Numbered from the stretch's first letter, positions 27,671 through 37,597 are shown. The stretch is 64,000 bases of DNA from an uncultured Shimia sp. (GCA_937897325.1 CALCOY010000035.1:20347-84346), one strand, 5' to 3'. Program-made: numbers and translations. Notes: generated from the sequence alone by a model not told the origin.

Positions 27671-28468
27671 ATGAAACGGTGGATCCCATTTTTGAAAGCC
27701 GACCCAACGGTGGCCGTGATACGGCTGCGCGGGGTCATTGCAAGCGGCAGTCGCGGTACGTTGTCCGATCAGGCGCTTGCCCCCATCCTTGAAAAGGCCT
27801 TCAGCCGCGGCAAGCCTGTGGCGGTTGCCTTGCAACTGAATTCACCCGGCGGCAGCCCTGTGCAATCCTCCCTCATCGGCTCGCGCATTCGGCGCTTGGC
27901 GGAAGAGAAAGAGATCCCGGTTTTCGCCTTTGTCGAGGATGTCGCAGCGTCTGGCGGGTATTGGATTGCTGCCGCCGCAGACGAGATCATCTGCGACGAA
28001 AGCTCTGTTGTGGGATCCATCGGGGTGATCTCATCAAGCTTCGGCGCGCATGAACTCATAAATCGATACGGTATCGAACGGCGCGTCTACACTGCCGGGA
28101 CATCAAAATCTCAACTTGACCCGTTCCGTCCAGAGAAGCCCGAGGACGTTGCCCGGCTGAAAACAATCCTTGAAGATCTGCACACCAACTTTATCGGTCA
28201 TATCAAAGCCCGTCGGGGCGAAAAGCTGGCAGAGGGCGAAGATCTTTTCAACGGAGAATTCTGGCTGGCCCGCAAGGCGCAAGAGCTGGGGCTGATTGAC
28301 GGGATTGGTCACCTGCAACCGACGATGAAAGAGCGCTTTGGAGAAAAGGTAAGGTTCCGCAACTACGGGGTGAAGAGGCCGTTTTTCGAACGCTTTGGCG
28401 CACAGCTAATGCATGATGCTGTCGGTGCCGTCGAAGAACGCGCGGCCTACGCGCAGTTCGGGCTGTAG
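27671..28468 (+). CDS. S49 (SppA-like) signal peptide peptidase
   Basis: A 265-residue serine protease of the ClpP/crotonase fold. S94 in VEDVAASGGYWIA is the nucleophile and K146 in GTSKSQLDPF the general base, as in the short SohB/SppA-like forms; LNSPGGSP is the oxyanion region. There is no strong N-terminal membrane helix, so it may be cytosolic or peripherally attached. Such enzymes degrade leftover signal peptides and membrane-protein fragments. The ATG at 27671 is chosen over an upstream TTG. Two genes (zinc-ribbon protein, exchanger) follow with almost no spacing. Confidence 0.88.
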   Translation: MKRWIPFLKADPTVAVIRLRGVIASGSRGTLSDQALAPILEKAFSRGKPVAVALQLNSPGGSPVQSSLIGSRIRRLAEEKEIPVFAFVEDVAASGGYWIAAAADEIICDESSVVGSIGVISSSFGAHELINRYGIERRVYTAGTSKSQLDPFRPEKPEDVARLKTILEDLHTNFIGHIKARRGEKLAEGEDLFNGEFWLARKAQELGLIDGIGHLQPTMKERFGEKVRFRNYGVKRPFFERFGAQLMHDAVGAVEERAAYAQFGL

Positions 28469-28469
28469 C

Positions 28470-28631
28470 ATGATCCTGAAGATTGTTTCGTTGTTCTTGG
28501 TCTTCATGGTGATCCTCGCCATATTTGGTAAACTGCACTGGATCGGTGGGAAACGGCTTGCGTCGGCCAAGTGCAGCAGATGCGGACGCTACCGCATAGG
28601 CAAAGGCCGCTGCGCCTGCGGTGGTAGCTAA
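28470..28631 (+). CDS. Small membrane protein with zinc-ribbon tail
   Basis: A 53-residue product with one N-terminal membrane helix (VSLFLVFMVILAIFG) and a cytosolic CSRCGRY ... CACGG tail that could bind one metal ion. It begins one base after the SppA-like stop, and its TAA shares a base with the next ATG (TAATG), so it belongs to the same transcript. Too short for a confident family, but the arrangement and codon use support a real gene. Function unknown; a regulator or partner of the protease is a guess. Confidence 0.65.
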   Translation: MILKIVSLFLVFMVILAIFGKLHWIGGKRLASAKCSRCGRYRIGKGRCACGGS

Positions 28632-29593
28632 TGGAGCAAATCACGCCGTGGCTTCTGAGCGGGCTTGGCCTTGTCATCCTGCTGTTGGCTGGCGATTCAC
28701 TGGTGCGGGGCGCCGTCAATCTATCGCTGCGCCTCGGCGTGCCCGCGCTGATCGTAAGCTTGACGATCGTGGCTTTCGGTACCTCCGCGCCGGAGCTTCT
28801 GATCTCAATCCAGGCCATTCTGGATGATGCGCCGGGGCTGGCCCTTGGCAATGTGGTTGGGTCGAACACTGCCAACGTCCTTTTGGTTCTTGGTGTGCCC
28901 GCCCTTCTGGCCACGATGCACACATCGGAATGCGAGACACGCAAGACCTACAATTTCATGATCTGCGCATCAGTGTTGTTCATAGCACTCGCTTTTCGTG
29001 GGGTGTTCGATTGGATTGCGGCCTGCGTGCTTCTGTTTGCACTGCTTATTGTGCTTGGCGACGCGTTCCGTGAGGCACATGGCCACCGTAAAGCATGTGC
29101 GAATGTCACGGCCGAGGACGAAGATGTCGAGGGAGCCGATCCAGACCTGCCTCTGTGGCGTATTCTTCTGTTCCTCGCGCTCGGGCTGATCGGTCTGCCG
29201 CTCGGGGCCGATCTGCTCGTCGACAATGCCACGATCATCGCAAAGACATACGGTGTCAGCGATACCGTAATAGGCCTGACGCTGGTCGCGATCGGCACAT
29301 CGCTCCCCGAACTTGCGACAACCACTATGGCGGCCCTTCGCCGACAAGCCGATGTGGCGGTTGGTAACGTCATCGGATCGAACATGTTCAACCTGCTGGC
29401 CATTATCGGTGTAGCGTCACTGGTCGGGCCGATCAGTGTGGATCCCGAATTTCTGCGGGTCGATTTGTGGGTGATGCTTGGCGCCTCTGTTCTTCTGGTG
29501 CCGTTCGTCTACATGCGTCAGGACATCACCCGGTTGTGGGGCGTGCTGCTTACGGCCTTGTATGCAGGCTATCTGGCTCTGCTGCTGACCTGA
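28631..29593 (+). CDS. Calcium/sodium antiporter, YrbG family
   Basis: A 320-residue inner-membrane exchanger with two inverted repeats of five helices. The alpha-1 repeat SLTIVAFGTSAPELLISI and alpha-2 repeat GLTLVAIGTSLPELATTT hold the ion-binding glutamates, and each is followed by GNVVGSN or GNVIGSNMFN. It uses the sodium or proton gradient to move Ca2+ outward. The acidic linker EDEDVEGADPDL separates the halves. It follows the small zinc-ribbon gene with overlapping stop and start codons. Confidence 0.95.
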   Translation: MEQITPWLLSGLGLVILLLAGDSLVRGAVNLSLRLGVPALIVSLTIVAFGTSAPELLISIQAILDDAPGLALGNVVGSNTANVLLVLGVPALLATMHTSECETRKTYNFMICASVLFIALAFRGVFDWIAACVLLFALLIVLGDAFREAHGHRKACANVTAEDEDVEGADPDLPLWRILLFLALGLIGLPLGADLLVDNATIIAKTYGVSDTVIGLTLVAIGTSLPELATTTMAALRRQADVAVGNVIGSNMFNLLAIIGVASLVGPISVDPEFLRVDLWVMLGASVLLVPFVYMRQDITRLWGVLLTALYAGYLALLLT

Positions 29594-29614
29594 TACCACT
29601 GAAGGAGTGTTTTG

Positions 29615-30394
29615 ATGCCCGTTGCACTTGTCACCGGCGCCGGAGCCCGTTTGGGCCAGGCAATGTCTGCTTACCTCGCCGGACGGGGGTATGATGTCGC
29701 GGTGCACTATTCCAGCTCAGCCCGCGGTGCCCAAGAGACTGTCGAAATGGTCGAAACCGCTGGGGCACGGGGCGTGGCACTCCAGGCGGATCTCTTGGAC
29801 GAGGATGCCACGCAAGGACTTTTTCCCGCAGCGCTTAAGGCGCTTGGCGGGCCTATCACTTGTCTGATCAACAATGCTTCGATCTTTGAACATGACGATA
29901 TGGCCACAGCCACGCGAGAGAGTTGGAACAGACACCTTGAATCGAACCTACGTGCGCCTTTTGTCTTGACTCAGGCGATGTCAGCCCAAGGTCTTGCAGC
30001 CGGATCCGATGACGCAGACGAGCCGATTTCAACCGGTCTGATCGTGAACATGGTGGACCAGCGCGTGCTTAAACTGACGCCCGAATTCATGACTTACACG
30101 ATCGCGAAAATGGGATTGTGGGCCATGACGCAGACCACGGCCCGCGCTTTGGCCCCCTCGATTCGCGTGAATGCGATCGGGCCTGGCCCGACCTTGCAAG
30201 GTAGCCGCCAAAGTTCTGAACACTTCGCGGCCCAACGTGCCGCCACGATCCTGGGACGTGGTGCGAATCCCTCTGACATCACGGCGGCTCTTGGCTACTT
30301 TCTCGATTCACCCGCGATTACAGGGCAGTTGTTGTGCGTGGATGGAGGTCAGCATTTGGCTTGGGAGACGGCGGATGTCTTGGGCGTTGAGTGA
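29615..30394 (+). CDS. SDR reductase, FolM/pteridine reductase-like
   Basis: A 259-residue short-chain dehydrogenase. The cofactor motif is TGAGARLGQAM, whose G-x-x-x-R-x-G variant marks the NADPH-dependent pteridine reductase/FolM group; LINNASIFEHDD is the NNAG-equivalent and YTIAKMG the catalytic Y-x-x-x-K. FolM makes tetrahydromonapterin or reduces dihydrofolate. The FolE2/FolX genes that often accompany it are not in the window. The ATG at 29615 has GAAGGAG upstream. Confidence 0.78.
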   Translation: MPVALVTGAGARLGQAMSAYLAGRGYDVAVHYSSSARGAQETVEMVETAGARGVALQADLLDEDATQGLFPAALKALGGPITCLINNASIFEHDDMATATRESWNRHLESNLRAPFVLTQAMSAQGLAAGSDDADEPISTGLIVNMVDQRVLKLTPEFMTYTIAKMGLWAMTQTTARALAPSIRVNAIGPGPTLQGSRQSSEHFAAQRAATILGRGANPSDITAALGYFLDSPAITGQLLCVDGGQHLAWETADVLGVE

Positions 30395-30678
30395 TTGCAG
30401 GCCAAAGTTTTGCACTCTTCGTCTGAGTGTTAAAAAACTGTTACCAAAAGCCCTGTGTTTTCAGTGTCTTGGGCCCTGTATAACTTTTTCCCTTTTGAAA
30501 TCAGGAGCTTAAAAAGATGCCTAAAAAATAGGCAATGTAACGAAACCTCCGAAAAATAAGGAAAAATTGTTGCGCTCCAGAAGTTGCGCGCAGGTTTATC
30601 CACAAGAACGGTGGATTTCAAAAGGGTTGAATGAGGCGCAGACACGGTGCAGCCAAAACCAGAGATGATGCGAATCAA

Positions 30679-32568
30679 ATGACGGACACGTCGAACGCAG
30701 AACTGCAGAATTCTGAACCTTCGGGCAAGCGTGGCCATGCGGTGATCGCGGACTGCGTGCGTACACTCGACACATCGCCAGGCGTGTACCGGATGCTCGA
30801 TGCGGAAAGCCGCGTGCTGTACGTAGGCAAGGCGCGCAATCTAAAGGCGCGGGTTTCGAACTATGCGCGGCCATCAGGTCACAGTGCACGCATTGCGCGG
30901 ATGATCTCAATGACCGCGTCGATGATGTTTCTGACCACGCGGACTGAAACCGAGGCGCTGCTGCTTGAGCAGAACCTGATCAAGCAGCTCAAGCCCAAGT
31001 TCAACGTCCTTTTGCGTGATGACAAATCGTTCCCGAATATTCTGGTGACTGGTGATCACGACTTTCCGATGATCAAGAAGCATCGCGGCGCCAAGAAGCA
31101 GATGGGGGACTACTACGGCCCCTTTGCCAGCGCGGGGGCTGTGAACCGGACGCTGAACCAGTTGCAGAAGGTGTTCCTGCTGCGCAATTGCACCGACAGC
31201 CAGTTCGACAGCCGCACGCGACCCTGTCTGCTGTACCAGATCAAGCGGTGTTCGGGGCCATGCGTCGGGCTGATCTCGAAAGAAGAGTACGCCCAGTCGG
31301 TGCGGGATGCCGAACGTTTCCTGACCGGACGATCGACTGACATTCAAGCCAGGCTGGCCAAGGACATGCAGACAGCCTCAGAGGCGATGGAATTCGAACG
31401 CGCGGCGGCGCTGCGCGACAGGATCCGCGCGATGACGTCGGTGCAGACTGCACAGGGTATCAACCCGCGCACGGTGACCGAAGCCGACATCATCGCGCTG
31501 CATCTCGAAAGCGGACAGGCTTGCGTGCAGGTGTTCTTCATCCGGGCGGGTCAGAACTGGGGCAATCAGGATTTCTATCCGCGCGTGGGCGATGGCGTGG
31601 ACGCGGCAGAAGCGCTGGAGGCTTTCCTGGGCCAGTTCTACGACACAAAGGAACCCGCAAGGCAATTGATACTGTCCAACGAGATAGAGAATCCGGATTT
31701 GATGACCGAGGCGTTGACCCAGAAGCTGGGGCGCAAGGTCCAGATCTTGGTCCCGCAACGCGGCGAGAAGGCTGAATTGATCGATTCCGCCCTGCGCAAT
31801 GCACGCGAAAGCCTTGCCCGTAAGATGGCGGAAAGCGCGACCCAGACGAAACTGCTGAAGGGCCTGGCCGAAGCGTTTGATCTGCCGGAGCCGCCGAACC
31901 GGATCGAGGTGTACGACAACAGCCACATCCAGGGGACCGATGCGGTTGGCGCGATGATCGTCGCAGGGCCCGAAGGCTTCATGAAAAACAGCTACCGCAA
32001 GTTCAATATCCGCGGGGATGACCTGACCCCAGGCGACGATTTCGGTATGATGAAAGAGGTCCTGACCCGCCGGTTCAAACGCCTGCTCAAGGAAGATCCC
32101 GACCGCAAGGAAGGGCACTGGCCCGATCTTTTGCTGATTGACGGCGGGGCGGGACAGGTCAGTGCGGTGGCTGAAATCATGGCAGAATACGGTGTCGAGG
32201 ATATTTCGATGGTCGGTGTGGCCAAGGGGGTCGATCGCGATGCGGGCAAGGAAGAGTTTTATCGCATGGGCAAGCGGCCTTTCGCATTGCGCCACAACGA
32301 TCCGGTGCTCTATTTCGTGCAGCGCATGCGGGACGAAGCGCACCGTTTTGCCATCGGCACGCATCGGGCCAAACGTGCAAAGTCCAATATGAAGAACCCG
32401 CTCGATGACATTCCCGGTGTCGGGGCTGCGCGCAAGCGGGCGCTTCTTGCGCATTTCGGATCCGCCAAGGCGGTCGCCCGCGCCAATCTGAGCGATCTAA
32501 AGGCGGTTGAGGGTGTGTCAGAGGGGCTTGCCCAGAAGGTCTACGATTTCTTTCACGAGCGCGGCTAA
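30679..32568 (+). CDS. uvrC: Excinuclease ABC subunit C
   Basis: UvrC makes both incisions around the lesion in nucleotide excision repair after binding UvrB. The GIY-YIG domain opens with [20 protein letters not shown] (a divergent GVY...YVG form), followed by [20 protein letters not shown], a cysteine cluster [13 protein letters not shown], a UVR motif [15 protein letters not shown] that mirrors the one in UvrB, and the RNase H-like C-terminal nuclease and HhH domain ([18 protein letters not shown]). The start at 30679 follows the family; an ATG at 30631 with AAAGGG upstream would add 16 residues. The 284-base gap before it (30395-30678) is AT-rich and holds no gene. Confidence 0.95.
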   Translation: MTDTSNAELQNSEPSGKRGHAVIADCVRTLDTSPGVYRMLDAESRVLYVGKARNLKARVSNYARPSGHSARIARMISMTASMMFLTTRTETEALLLEQNLIKQLKPKFNVLLRDDKSFPNILVTGDHDFPMIKKHRGAKKQMGDYYGPFASAGAVNRTLNQLQKVFLLRNCTDSQFDSRTRPCLLYQIKRCSGPCVGLISKEEYAQSVRDAERFLTGRSTDIQARLAKDMQTASEAMEFERAAALRDRIRAMTSVQTAQGINPRTVTEADIIALHLESGQACVQVFFIRAGQNWGNQDFYPRVGDGVDAAEALEAFLGQFYDTKEPARQLILSNEIENPDLMTEALTQKLGRKVQILVPQRGEKAELIDSALRNARESLARKMAESATQTKLLKGLAEAFDLPEPPNRIEVYDNSHIQGTDAVGAMIVAGPEGFMKNSYRKFNIRGDDLTPGDDFGMMKEVLTRRFKRLLKEDPDRKEGHWPDLLLIDGGAGQVSAVAEIMAEYGVEDISMVGVAKGVDRDAGKEEFYRMGKRPFALRHNDPVLYFVQRMRDEAHRFAIGTHRAKRAKSNMKNPLDDIPGVGAARKRALLAHFGSAKAVARANLSDLKAVEGVSEGLAQKVYDFFHERG

Positions 32569-32861
32569 GCCGCTCTGGCTCAGCAGGCCGCACCCCTCTT
32601 TCTTTTTGACGCAAGGCAGTTCTTGTTGTGATCGGCGAGCGGCTTTCTGCCGAATGCCGCCCGCGCGATCGTTACGTTGACGTGGATGGATGCTTGCGCT
32701 TTCTGCGCTGCAAATATTCTATCACTGGTAGAAGTTGAGGAGGGGTCTATTAGGGCCCGAACGGTCAGCTTTTGGTGGGGTTGAAGTGTCTGAGCGGTGA
32801 TTTGATATCCTGATTTCTTTCTTGGCTTCGAAGCAAACCTTCGAAATACAGGAGCTTTCTT

Positions 32862-33599
32862 ATGCGACGATTTCTCTCTGCCGTTCTTCTCATGGCAGGT
32901 GGGCCGCTGTCGGTCCATGCTGCAACCTTCGCACCGCCGGGAGAGTACGAGATCCGGTTCGATGCGACGCTGAAATCGGCGACCTTCACCGATGTTCTAC
33001 TCTGTCTGTCCCCATCGGTCCGTCCAGCGACCGGGTGTACCCCCGAAAACGAAGGCGACATTCGCGAGGATTTGGTGATGACGAGCGTCGAGCAAGTCGA
33101 TGCATCCGGGGTAGGCGATCTTGTCCGCGATCCCTTCGCTTCGCCGCTTGCGGGTTCGTTCAGATTCACGGTCGAAGAGCCCTTTGCTTTCTTGCCGGAC
33201 GATTTCGATAATCCGCCACGTGTGGAATTCGTCCAGTGTGAGATTGGTGGACGGGACTGCTCTTTCATTGACGAGGCCGGCTCACCATTCGAGCTTTTTC
33301 GCGGGGCTCCGCTGGTGGGCGGGTTCTTCTTGGGAAGTGCCCTTCAAGGAACAACCAATCAGGCGCAGTTCATAAATGGACGCGGTACATATGTAAGCAG
33401 GCTTGAAATTGGCGAAGCGGGTGATCTGGCTTTGGATGGTGCGCCAAGCGATCTCTTCCTCCGCTATGATCTGGACAACGTCGAACTGGTCGGTGCCGTG
33501 GTCATCCCGCTACCGGCCGGTGTCTGGCTTCTGGGCGGCGGGCTTGTGCTGGCGGGTTTCGGTGCGCGTCGTGCGCAGCGTAAGAGGCTATCCGCCTAG
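32862..33599 (+). CDS. VPLPA-CTERM surface protein
   Basis: A 245-residue secreted protein. It has a Sec signal (LSAVLLMAGGPLSVHA) and a C-terminal sorting tail starting near residue 213: IPLPAGVW, then a hydrophobic helix LLGGGLVLAGFG, then a basic cluster ARRAQRKR. This is the VPLPA-CTERM pattern, recognised by the exosortase type found in Roseobacter-group bacteria, which is expected to cleave or anchor the protein at the envelope. The mature domain is otherwise unassigned, with four cysteines that could form two disulfides. The exosortase itself is not in this window. Confidence 0.85.
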   Translation: MRRFLSAVLLMAGGPLSVHAATFAPPGEYEIRFDATLKSATFTDVLLCLSPSVRPATGCTPENEGDIREDLVMTSVEQVDASGVGDLVRDPFASPLAGSFRFTVEEPFAFLPDDFDNPPRVEFVQCEIGGRDCSFIDEAGSPFELFRGAPLVGGFFLGSALQGTTNQAQFINGRGTYVSRLEIGEAGDLALDGAPSDLFLRYDLDNVELVGAVVIPLPAGVWLLGGGLVLAGFGARRAQRKRLSA

Positions 33600-33743
33600 C
33601 CGGTATTGAGCGGTTTGGCTGAGCACTGGGAACGGCGCGGCTGATGGTCTGCGCCGTTCATCGTTTGCACCCTTCGACCGGCATCGAAACATCTCCGACC
33701 CTTCAGCCACTAGCAAGGCGGAATTGAACGAAGGGAGACGACA

Positions 33744-34067
33744 ATGCTGACCTGTATCATCCGTTACGAGATCGATCCGACGAAGAAGGATCTTTTTGCC
33801 GAATACGCGCGAAACTGGGGTCAGGCCATTCCGCGCTGTGGGGCGGATCTGGTGGGTTACTTTGCACCGCATGAGGGATCGGCGACCTTGGCCTATGGCA
33901 TCTATCATATCGAAAGTCTGGCGGCCTACGAGGCCTACCGCCAAAGGCTGGCAGCAGATCCTGTCGGGCGGGCGAACTATGCCTTTGCCCAGGATCAGAA
34001 ATTCATTATGCGGGAAGACCGGACGTGGCTGCGCTGCGTCTCGGATCATCAGGGAGGGCATCCGTGA
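33744..34067 (+). CDS. NIPSNAP family protein
   Basis: A 107-residue dimeric alpha-beta barrel protein. MLTCIIRYEIDPTKKDLFAEYARNW and ATLAYGIYHIESLAAYEAYRQRLAADP match the NIPSNAP family. It begins a three-gene run with an ABM-like gene (three-base-offset overlap GTGA) and an EamA transporter. The family function is unknown. Confidence 0.85.
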   Translation: MLTCIIRYEIDPTKKDLFAEYARNWGQAIPRCGADLVGYFAPHEGSATLAYGIYHIESLAAYEAYRQRLAADPVGRANYAFAQDQKFIMREDRTWLRCVSDHQGGHP

Positions 34068-34408
34068 TTGCGGTGATTTTCGAGGTTTGGCCAGCGGATG
34101 GTCGACGTGACAGCTACCTTGCCCGGGCCGCGGCCTTGCGAGAGCACTTGCAAGACATCCCGGGGTTTATCTCGGTGGAACGCTTCGAAAGCCTGACCGA
34201 GCCGGGCAAGCTTTTGTCACTGTCATTTTTCGAAGATGAAGCCGCGCTGGACCACTGGCGCAGCCTGCCGGAACATCGCAGCGCGCAAAGTGCCGGGCGC
34301 AAGGTTCATTTCAGGGATTACCGTCTGCGTGTGGCGGGTGTGATCCGCGATTACGGCCTGCATGACCGGGCCGAAGCCCCGGCGGACAGTCGCGCCTTGC
34401 ATGACTGA
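34064..34408 (+). CDS. ABM-type monooxygenase-like protein
   Basis: A 114-residue stand-alone ABM barrel. IAVIFEVWPADGRRDSYLARAA is the first strand and helix, and PGFISVERFESLTEPGKLLS the following hairpin; the tail HFRDYRLRVAGVIRDYG is characteristic of this subgroup. The start is a GTG that overlaps the NIPSNAP stop (GTGA) and has GGGAGGG ahead of it, so coupling is likely. The substrate is unknown. Confidence 0.78.
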   Translation: MIAVIFEVWPADGRRDSYLARAAALREHLQDIPGFISVERFESLTEPGKLLSLSFFEDEAALDHWRSLPEHRSAQSAGRKVHFRDYRLRVAGVIRDYGLHDRAEAPADSRALHD

Positions 34409-35324
34409 CGCAACCCGGATCACTGCGAAGTCCTGGATGATGGTCGCGCTTCTGGGGTTAACCTGGGGCGCGACTTTTATGGTGATCGAACTGGCCCTTG
34501 TGGGCATCACACCCTTCTGGCTTGCAGCGGGGCGGATTGGGTTCGCGGCCTTGTTGATGCTCATCGTCTGGGCCGCTTTGGGCTTCCGCCTCTTCCGCGG
34601 TCCTGTCCAACCGGGGAACTGGGCGGCGTTGACGGCCGTTGGAGCGCTCAGTTCGGCCTTGCCGTTTATGCTGATTTCCTGGGGACAGACTCACGTGACA
34701 TCGGGCTTTGCAGGCGTGTCCATGGCCTCGGTTGCGTTGATCGTGCTCCCTTTGGCCCATATCTTCGTGCCCGGAGAGCAACTGAACCTGCGCCGTGCAA
34801 TTGGCTTTGTCATCGGGTTTGTGGGGGTCTGTATTCTGATTGGCGGGCGGGCCTTCGAAAGCTCTGGTGCACAATTTGAAAGCCTTGGCCGTTTGGCCTG
34901 TATCAGTGCGGCGGCCTGTTATGCGGTCAGTTCGATCCTGATGCGACGTCTGCCAGCCGTGGATCCTATTGGTTTGTCGACGCTTCTTTTGTGCATCGGA
35001 ACGGCGCTCGTCTTGCCGGTGGCTTGGCTGGCGGAGGGACCGCCGCCCATGCCAGCGCCTGACATTCTGATGATCATCGTCATCCTTGGGCTGATCCCGA
35101 CCGCAGCGGCCAACCTGCTGCGCGTGCTGGTGATCCGATCTGCCGGGCCGGTCTTTATGTCCCTGACCAATTATCAGGTGCCGGTGTGGTCGGTTGTTCT
35201 GGGCGCTTTGATCTTGTCAGAGCCCCTACCACCTTCGCTGATCGGGGCGCTGATCCTGATTTTGGCGGGCGTGGGTCTTAGCCAGTATGGCGCCCTGCAT
35301 CGTTTGTTTGTTGGTGCCAAATGA
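34401..35324 (+). CDS. EamA/DMT family transporter
   Basis: A 307-residue ten-helix carrier. The first repeat begins LLGLTWGATFMVIELALVGI and the second contains LACISAAACYAVSSILMRRL. It overlaps the ABM gene by eight bases, so the three genes are one unit. Metabolite export is the family role; the substrate is unknown. A GC-rich terminator begins straight after its TGA. Confidence 0.85.
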   Translation: MTDATRITAKSWMMVALLGLTWGATFMVIELALVGITPFWLAAGRIGFAALLMLIVWAALGFRLFRGPVQPGNWAALTAVGALSSALPFMLISWGQTHVTSGFAGVSMASVALIVLPLAHIFVPGEQLNLRRAIGFVIGFVGVCILIGGRAFESSGAQFESLGRLACISAAACYAVSSILMRRLPAVDPIGLSTLLLCIGTALVLPVAWLAEGPPPMPAPDILMIIVILGLIPTAAANLLRVLVIRSAGPVFMSLTNYQVPVWSVVLGALILSEPLPPSLIGALILILAGVGLSQYGALHRLFVGAK

Positions 35325-35350
35325 AAACGGGGCCTCAACGGGCCCCGTTT
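35325..35350. terminator. Bidirectional GC-rich hairpin
   Basis: AAACGGGGCC and GGCCCCGTTT form a perfect 10-bp stem around a six-base loop between the EamA gene and the convergent rplY gene. The A-run on one side and T-run on the other let it work in both directions. Confidence 0.85.
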
Positions 35351-35373
35351 CACGATCTTGTCTATGCAGATCT

Positions 35374-36024
35374 TTATTCTTCGGCTTGCTCCGTCGCTGG
35401 GACCTCGTCCGCCTCGGGTGCATCATCGCTGCCTTCGCTTTCGGAAGACCGAAGACCCGATGGTGCTTGGATGTTCGCTATGACAAAGTCACGATCGATC
35501 GTTGGTTTGGCGCCAGCGGGCAGCTTGATGTCCGAGATGGTCAGCGTGTCGCCGATATCCATGCCCTCAATGGATCCCACGATACTTTCGGGGATGTCGC
35601 CAGCAGTCACGAGCAATTCAACCTCGGGACGGACCATGGTCATGACGCCGCCTTTGCGGATGCCGGGGCATTTGTCTTCGCCTTCGATTTCGACCGGAAT
35701 GAAGAGGTTGATCTTCGTGGTCCGGCGCAGGCGCATGAAGTCCACATGCGTTGGCAGATCCTTTACCACGTGGCGCTGTACGTCTCGGCAGATGACACGT
35801 ACATCATCGTGCCCATCGACCTTCAGATTGAACAGCGTCGACTTGAAGCGCCCGGCCTTGAGCATCTTGAATAGCTTGTTGAATGGAATGTTGATGGGCA
35901 GTGGATCTGTGTCGCCACCAAAAACAATCCCCGGAACCATGCCGTCGCGGCGGGCCTGACGAGCGGCGCCCTTGCCTGTCCCCGTCCGTTCCAGGGCTTC
36001 GAGATCTGGGATCCCTCCAGCCAT
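35374..36024 (-). CDS. rplY: 50S ribosomal protein L25/Ctc
   Basis: A 216-residue long-form L25 that binds 5S r[33 protein letters not shown] is the N-terminal 5S-binding domain, [17 protein letters not shown] the conserved centre, and the C-terminal beta domain runs through [17 protein letters not shown]. An acidic tail ([20 protein letters not shown]) ends the protein, as in alphaproteobacterial homologues. GGAGAAATATC precedes the ATG. Confidence 0.95.
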   Translation of the reverse strand: MAGGIPDLEALERTGTGKGAARQARRDGMVPGIVFGGDTDPLPINIPFNKLFKMLKAGRFKSTLFNLKVDGHDDVRVICRDVQRHVVKDLPTHVDFMRLRRTTKINLFIPVEIEGEDKCPGIRKGGVMTMVRPEVELLVTAGDIPESIVGSIEGMDIGDTLTISDIKLPAGAKPTIDRDFVIANIQAPSGLRSSESEGSDDAPEADEVPATEQAEE

Positions 36025-36151
36025 GATATTTCTCCAATGTTAGGGCAGGGTGCCTCCAAGGCTGTCACCCCGCGTGAAGTGGGCCGCTTACACGGGATCA
36101 TCCCATGTGAAAAGGGGTATTCTGACCCGTTTGGGCATTTTTCGCAGGGGG

Positions 36152-37009
36152 TCAGGCCTTGCGCTGGTTTAGAACCAAAGAGCCGATGCCGGAAAGTGCG
36201 ATCAGGCACAGGCCCAGCAGGGTGAAAAGATCCGGCCAGTCCCCGAAGACCCAGATGCCGAGCACCGCCGCCGAGATAAGCTGAGTGTAAACCAGGGGCG
36301 CGATCAGGCTGGCCTCGGCCTTGCGGTTCGCGATGACGAGCATGTAGTTGCCCGCCGCCGATCCAAGCGCGCTGATCATGATCAGCGCTGTCAGACTTGT
36401 GGTCAGTTGGGGCAGATCGACAGATAGGCCGAGAGGCGCTAGGACGACCCCGCCAATAAGAAGCTGCGAGATCAAAAGGAAGCGCGGCCTGTAATCGCCC
36501 GCGACCGTGCGTGTCATCACCAGATAAGCTCCGTAGCACGTGCCCGCGACGAGGGCGAGGACCATGCCGACCGAGGTGCCAAAGCCTGGTTTGACCACCA
36601 GCATGACGCCCAGAAAACCGATGGCCAGAAGGACGCTGCGGCTGGTCGAGGGGCGTTCGCCCAGAAAAAGAATGGCAAGAATGTAAGAGACGACCGGTCC
36701 GACGAAGAAAGCACCGAACACATCTGCGATAGGTTCTGTCTTGAGCGCTGTGACCATACAGGTGATGCCGATGACGATGAAGATCGCGCGGACAAATACC
36801 CGCCAGCGCATCAGGTTGGGAAGCTCCGCCCGCTGCAGGCCGCTGAACGGCAGCAGGATCAGCACCGCGATGGCAAAACGCGACCAAGCAATAAAGGCCG
36901 GGTCGACCCCGTCGGCGGTCAGAAGCTTTCCGGCGGTGTCCCCGATCACGACGCAGGTGACGGCCGTGAAGACCAGCAGGACCAGGCGGATCATATCGGG
37001 AATGGGCAT
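36152..37009 (-). CDS. EamA/DMT family transporter
   Basis: A 285-residue ten-helix carrier and the third DMT member in the window. LLTADGVDPAFIAWSRFAIA and VAGTCYGAYLVMTRTVAGDY mark the two repeats. The ATG at 37009 is preferred to an upstream in-frame start 54 bases earlier. Substrate unknown. Transcribed in the same direction as rplY but separated from it by 127 bases. Confidence 0.83.
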   Translation of the reverse strand: MPIPDMIRLVLLVFTAVTCVVIGDTAGKLLTADGVDPAFIAWSRFAIAVLILLPFSGLQRAELPNLMRWRVFVRAIFIVIGITCMVTALKTEPIADVFGAFFVGPVVSYILAILFLGERPSTSRSVLLAIGFLGVMLVVKPGFGTSVGMVLALVAGTCYGAYLVMTRTVAGDYRPRFLLISQLLIGGVVLAPLGLSVDLPQLTTSLTALIMISALGSAAGNYMLVIANRKAEASLIAPLVYTQLISAAVLGIWVFGDWPDLFTLLGLCLIALSGIGSLVLNQRKA

Positions 37010-37084
37010 CGTGGTCCTGAGAATGCTGGGCACTTCGCCAAGCCTTAGCGGCAGGGCTGGCAAGCCGCCACCACTATATGCCCG

Positions 37085-37498
37085 CTACACCAGTTCTGGC
37101 TTTGCGATCATGGCGAACACTTTGGGGATTGCGATCCCCACACCTAACGGAAGTAGAATCGATAGGTGTAATTGCGCATCGCCGTGGTCTGTCACAGCAA
37201 ACCAGAGCGCCAATCCTGACAATCCAAATCCGTAGATCGCTGAAATCAAATTGTGAAGCCTTCTGGGGGGCAGGCCGCGTATCCATCTTCGAACAGCAAA
37301 CACGGCCATTATCGCCGGGAGAGAAAACGGAAGAACGATAACGATGTACCAATGGTCTGTCAGGTCATCGCAATTGGTGTAGCAGGCACCAAACGCGAGA
37401 AAGGCCCAGATGACAAACACCAGACCAAGGCTGGGGACAATCGAAACCGCATATAGGATGTTCAAACACAGTCTTTTTGAGCTGTCTTTCCAAACCAT
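37085..37498 (-). CDS. Four-helix membrane protein of unknown function
   Basis: A 137-residue hydrophobic protein with four predicted membrane helices (for example VPSLGLVFVIWAFLAFG and WYIVIVLPFSLPAIMAVFAV) and a periplasmic loop holding CYTNCDD, whose two cysteines may form a disulfide. No family recognised. It is somewhat less GC-rich than its neighbours and may be accessory. Confidence 0.55.
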   Translation of the reverse strand: MVWKDSSKRLCLNILYAVSIVPSLGLVFVIWAFLAFGACYTNCDDLTDHWYIVIVLPFSLPAIMAVFAVRRWIRGLPPRRLHNLISAIYGFGLSGLALWFAVTDHGDAQLHLSILLPLGVGIAIPKVFAMIAKPELV

Positions 37499-37597
37499 TT
37501 ACCGCTTACTCCGCACGAAAAACACACAATAGCGCGTCACGCCACGCATGCGTTGACATGGGATCGCATTTAGCTTCGGACAACCAGCAAGGGCGGA

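Noticed and set aside
31378..32454. 358-codon minus-strand reading inside uvrC
   Set aside because: Fully antisense to uvrC, explained by its GC-rich codon bias.
32562..32610. Weak hairpin after uvrC followed by a T-rich stretch
   Set aside because: The stem has a mismatch in an eight-base arm, so it is too weak to call a terminator with confidence.
35823..36887. 354-codon minus-strand reading across rplY and the EamA gene
   Set aside because: Out-of-frame shadow of two well-supported genes on the same strand.
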